DNA of 8,197 nt from Flavobacteriaceae bacterium (lineage in GTDB: Bacteria > Bacteroidota > Bacteroidia > Flavobacteriales > Flavobacteriaceae), in NCBI GenBank assembly GCA_030590765.1, contig JAUVCP010000077.1, positions 1-8,197 on the forward strand, in the 5' to 3' direction. A program made the position numbers and the translations under genes. Below, in pieces: positions 6,064-8,197 of this stretch; within the stretch, counting starts at the first letter, position 1, and each line of letters starts with the position of its first letter. Under the pieces are notes generated by a model. The model made no database searches and was not told where the DNA came from. It saw only the letters and a list, made by a program, of their open reading frames with translations.

Positions 6064-7392
6064 TTATCCTTTATCTTTTGTACTCATTTCCTTTAGTAAA
6101 TTTTCATACAATCGATTCCATCCTCTCCATTGCCCTGTTCCACTTATAGATTCATTATGAAATAGAGTTATAAAAAGTCCATTCACTTTTTTAACTTCTT
6201 CCGCTAACTTTAGCATGGTATCCATTGATCTTTTTGGGGTACAGTTTAAATATTCTTTTAAGGTACCATCCATTACGGCAAACGGAAAAACTTTAAGTGG
6301 TGTTTGAATTTCGAAATCAATATTATAAAAATAAAACGGAGTACAAGTGCCAGCTCTAAATCCATAATAAGATGCATATCCCATAGTATAATCTTCACCA
6401 ACTTCAATATCAACCAGTTTTTGATATGTTTCAGGCAAATCCATTCTTAAGTAATGTTGCCTGGATTTATTAATTGGGAAATTTACAATGTCTTCTAATC
6501 TTTGCTTTTCTTTTTTCATTTTTTGCTCATCCTTCATACTATAATAGGAAGGATGAATTCCTACTTTAACATAATCAGCAACATTCTTTATCAATAATTT
6601 ATATTTCAAATTACCAACGGAAGTATTGTTATCATAAGTGGTATACTCACTCAACAAAAAGAAAAATATGGTTTTGATATCATACTTTCTATGTAAGGAG
6701 ATCAATTTGTCAAAAATATCAAAAGGATCTTTTCTTATTCCAAACATTACCATTAAACGGTACCAGATTTCTTGTATTTCAAATTGAGATATATCTTTGA
6801 TCAAACCACCCAAGGTTCTTATAACACCTTTGTTCTTGTATTTATAGGCAATATCTACATCAATTGTAGACATAAATTGAAACTTCCTTTCTTTATTAAT
6901 TATACCTACTTTAAAATCAGGAAACTTTTGCAACAAAATATCTCTAAATTTATAAGCCCATATGTCAATAATTGGTTTATCTAAAAATTTATGCTGAAAA
7001 GCCAGACTTTCCTGTGCAGGGAATCTTTCAAACTCATCTTTTACATGTGGTAGGTATTCTTCATATCTGCTTATTAAATAAAACCCTGCAGCAAAAATAT
7101 CAAATGGTAATTCAGATGATGGATTGGTTTGAAAAAAACAAGGAATCCCACCCCAGTTTACAACCGAAATATCAAAATAATCAACCCCCTGTTCAGAAAG
7201 GAGATCAGTACTTCTGATAAATAATTCACTACCCAAAGGTTGTTTTGCATAGGATATTTTTAGCCCATCATGCGCTATAAACGTCTCTATTTTAGTTGTA
7301 AAATCAACCTCAATATTTAATATTCTTGTACAAATATGCTTAAATATATAAGTTAATCTGGGGGTGATCTTATGTGAATAGACTAATAACAT
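6064..7392 (-). CDS. DUF7033/NodB-like polysaccharide deacetylase family protein
   Basis: The 442-residue protein has an N-terminal domain of about 160 residues ('FDIFAAGFYLISRYEEYLPH', 97-116, and 'FLDKPIIDIWAYKFRDIL', 136-153) of the kind labelled DUF7033 in Bacteroidota. A divergent NodB-type barrel follows. Motifs: D178 and D180 in MSTIDVD (motif 1), H280 in GIHPSYYS (motif 2), R311 and H313 in SRQHYLRM, FRAGT (345-349) in 'GYASYYGFRAGTCTPF', and H412 in LFHNES. These match the metal-dependent carbohydrate esterase 4 layout, but motif 2 has one His instead of the usual HxxxH, so the metal site is altered. No signal peptide is seen, so it would act in the cytoplasm on a nucleotide- or lipid-linked amino sugar, unlike secreted chitin or peptidoglycan deacetylases. 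It starts at an ATG, with TATATTTG upstream, and is followed closely by the FemAB-like gene. Confidence 0.83.
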   Translation of the reverse strand: MLLVYSHKITPRLTYIFKHICTRILNIEVDFTTKIETFIAHDGLKISYAKQPLGSELFIRSTDLLSEQGVDYFDISVVNWGGIPCFFQTNPSSELPFDIFAAGFYLISRYEEYLPHVKDEFERFPAQESLAFQHKFLDKPIIDIWAYKFRDILLQKFPDFKVGIINKERKFQFMSTIDVDIAYKYKNKGVIRTLGGLIKDISQFEIQEIWYRLMVMFGIRKDPFDIFDKLISLHRKYDIKTIFFFLLSEYTTYDNNTSVGNLKYKLLIKNVADYVKVGIHPSYYSMKDEQKMKKEKQRLEDIVNFPINKSRQHYLRMDLPETYQKLVDIEVGEDYTMGYASYYGFRAGTCTPFYFYNIDFEIQTPLKVFPFAVMDGTLKEYLNCTPKRSMDTMLKLAEEVKKVNGLFITLFHNESISGTGQWRGWNRLYENLLKEMSTKDKG

Positions 7393-7414
7393 GAATGCTT
7401 TTTAAGTATAAATT

Positions 7415-7422
7415 CAAATATA
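7415..7422 (-). promoter_or_regulatory. Perfect Bacteroidota -7 element before the deacetylase gene
   Basis: On the minus strand, TATATTTG (7422-7415) matches TAnnTTTG exactly and ends 22 bases before the ATG at 7392. No TTG was found at the usual -33 distance, so it is a half-supported promoter. If real, it drives the deacetylase and acyltransferase genes independently of radC. Confidence 0.45.
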
Positions 7423-7430
7423 TTAAAAAT

Positions 7431-7487
7431 GTTTCAGATTTCTTGTTGTCTATTTCAGGTTTTTCTGTCAAAATTGAAACCTGAAAC
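7431..7487. repeat. Cluster of TTTCAG(G/A)TTT repeats and hairpin between radC and deacetylase gene
   Basis: GTTTCAGATTTC (7431-7442) on plus is repeated with one change as GTTTCAGGTTTC on minus (7487-7476). A third copy, TTTCAGGTTTTT, lies at 7453-7464. The copies at 7453-7462 and 7477-7486 form a perfect 10-bp inverted repeat with a 14-base loop. It could terminate the radC transcript, although no U-tract follows on the minus strand. It could also be a remnant of TTTCAGGTTTCA-type intergenic repeats that I recall from flavobacterial genomes. Confidence 0.5.
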
Positions 7488-7500
7488 TTATAAACTATCG

Positions 7501-8197
7501 TCACAATATCCCTTCATCAGCAAAACTATAGTATTCTTTTTCTGTAATAATGAGATGATCCAACACTTTAATATCTAAAACCTCTCCTCCTTTTTTTATT
7601 TTATTTGTAAGGTTAATATCTGATGTACTGGGCTTTAAAGTTCCTGATGGATGATTGTGACATAAGATTAATCCTGTTGCTGCCAGCTCTAAGGCTTGTT
7701 TAAAAATCAATCGGGTATCAACCAATGTACCGGTAATACCCCCTTTACTCATTTGAGTCTTCAACTGAATTTTATTTGCATTGTTTAAAAAGATAATCCA
7801 AAATTCTTCATGTAATAATTCTCCAATAATGGGCTGCATTACATCAAAAACCGATTTACTGGAAGATACCTTTGGTTTTTCAAGTGCTTCTTCTAATCTT
7901 CTTCTTCTCCCAAGTTCAAGAGCAGTAATAATTGAAATCGCTTTTGCCTCCCCAATTCCTTTAAACTTGATCAAATCATTAACCATAAGTTTACCAAGTT
8001 CATTCAAACTATTGTCAATGGTTGACAAGATTCTTTTTGACAGCTCTACTGCACTTTCCTCCCTGTTTCCAGATCCTATCAAAATGGCAATTAATTCAGC
8101 ATCCGATAAGGCAACCTTTCCTTTTTTTAGTAATTTTTCCCTTGGTCTGTCATCTTCATTCCATTGTTTTATAGTGAATGAATTTTTATAATTGGTC
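7501..8197 (-). CDS. radC: RadC family protein (JAMM/MPN domain), N-terminus beyond the window
   Basis: The minus-strand frame stays open from the stop at 7501-7503 to the right edge, giving 231 visible residues. The visible part begins TNYKNSFTIKQWNEDDRPRE and continues 'KLLKKGKVALSDAELIAILIGSG', the canonical RadC start, so only a few residues are missing. A helix-hairpin-helix region follows (FKGIGEAKAISIITALELGRRRR, about 78-100). The JAMM metalloprotease-like domain has a Glu at 130/131 (HEEF) and HNHPSGTLKPSTSD with H180, H182, S190 and D193, so the zinc site is complete. RadC was first named for DNA repair, but that role is doubtful and its biochemical activity is not settled. A TTG at 8082 is not the start, because the conserved family sequence continues upstream of it. 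It is transcribed toward the deacetylase gene, with 108 bases between. Confidence 0.95.
   Translation of the reverse strand, partial: TNYKNSFTIKQWNEDDRPREKLLKKGKVALSDAELIAILIGSGNREESAVELSKRILSTIDNSLNELGKLMVNDLIKFKGIGEAKAISIITALELGRRRRLEEALEKPKVSSSKSVFDVMQPIIGELLHEEFWIIFLNNANKIQLKTQMSKGGITGTLVDTRLIFKQALELAATGLILCHNHPSGTLKPSTSDINLTNKIKKGGEVLDIKVLDHLIITEKEYYSFADEGIL

Noticed and set aside
6772..7217. Two plus-strand open frames opposite the deacetylase gene
   Set aside because: Both are antisense to the deacetylase N-terminal and first NodB motif region, with no recognisable domain or start signal.
7781..8191. Open frame of 136 codons on plus, opposite radC
   Set aside because: It lies fully antisense to the conserved RadC domain, and its serine/leucine-rich translation shows no domain; it is a shadow of radC coding constraints.
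1..8197. CRISPR, tRNA, rRNA, insertion sequence or phage genes
   Set aside because: No regularly spaced repeats, cloverleaf structures, transposase motifs or phage-type proteins were found on either strand.

Overview
The window looks like a piece of chromosome from a Flavobacteriia/Flavobacteriaceae-type Bacteroidota. The evidence is very AT-rich DNA, start codons without Shine-Dalgarno sequences, TAnnTTTG-like -7 elements, and protein families typical of that group (a DUF5723 outer-membrane protein, a YjjG-family HAD phosphatase, a DUF7033/NodB-type deacetylase). No rRNA, tRNA, insertion sequence, CRISPR array or phage gene was seen.

Left block (1-2642, all on the minus strand). A YjjG-like HAD nucleotidase (1962-2642) is followed by a DUF5723 beta-barrel protein (452-1888). 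After a 276-base gap comes the N-terminal part of a small secreted protein of unknown function, cut by the left edge (1-175). The gap 176-451 is rich in structure: a Bacteroidota-style dispersed repeat (293-334), three strong hairpins or inverted repeats packed into 374-444, and two smaller hairpins (216-239, 262-280).

Middle block (2697-5161, plus strand). A Wzx/MATE-type oligosaccharide flippase starts at a TTG codon. A GT-B (family 4-like) glycosyltransferase follows 47 bases later. The divergent promoter region (2643-2696) holds a perfect 9-bp inverted repeat that overlaps the proposed -7 element.

Right block (5172-8197, minus strand). RadC (5' end beyond the right edge) is followed by a DUF7033/NodB-like polysaccharide deacetylase and then a FemAB/GNAT-like acyltransferase that starts at GTG. 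The acyltransferase converges on the glycosyltransferase with only 10 bases between stop codons. A small hairpin plus T-tract across this junction could end the plus-strand transcript.

Taken together, flippase, glycosyltransferase, deacetylase and FemAB/GNAT-like enzyme look like a compact surface-glycan assembly and modification module, split over two convergent transcripts and flanked by housekeeping genes (yjjG-like, radC). The pairing of a deacetylase with a FemAB-like enzyme resembles the pairing known from proteobacterial exosortase/PEP-CTERM exopolysaccharide loci. This is the best candidate here for an under-described system, but the glycan itself cannot be deduced from sequence.
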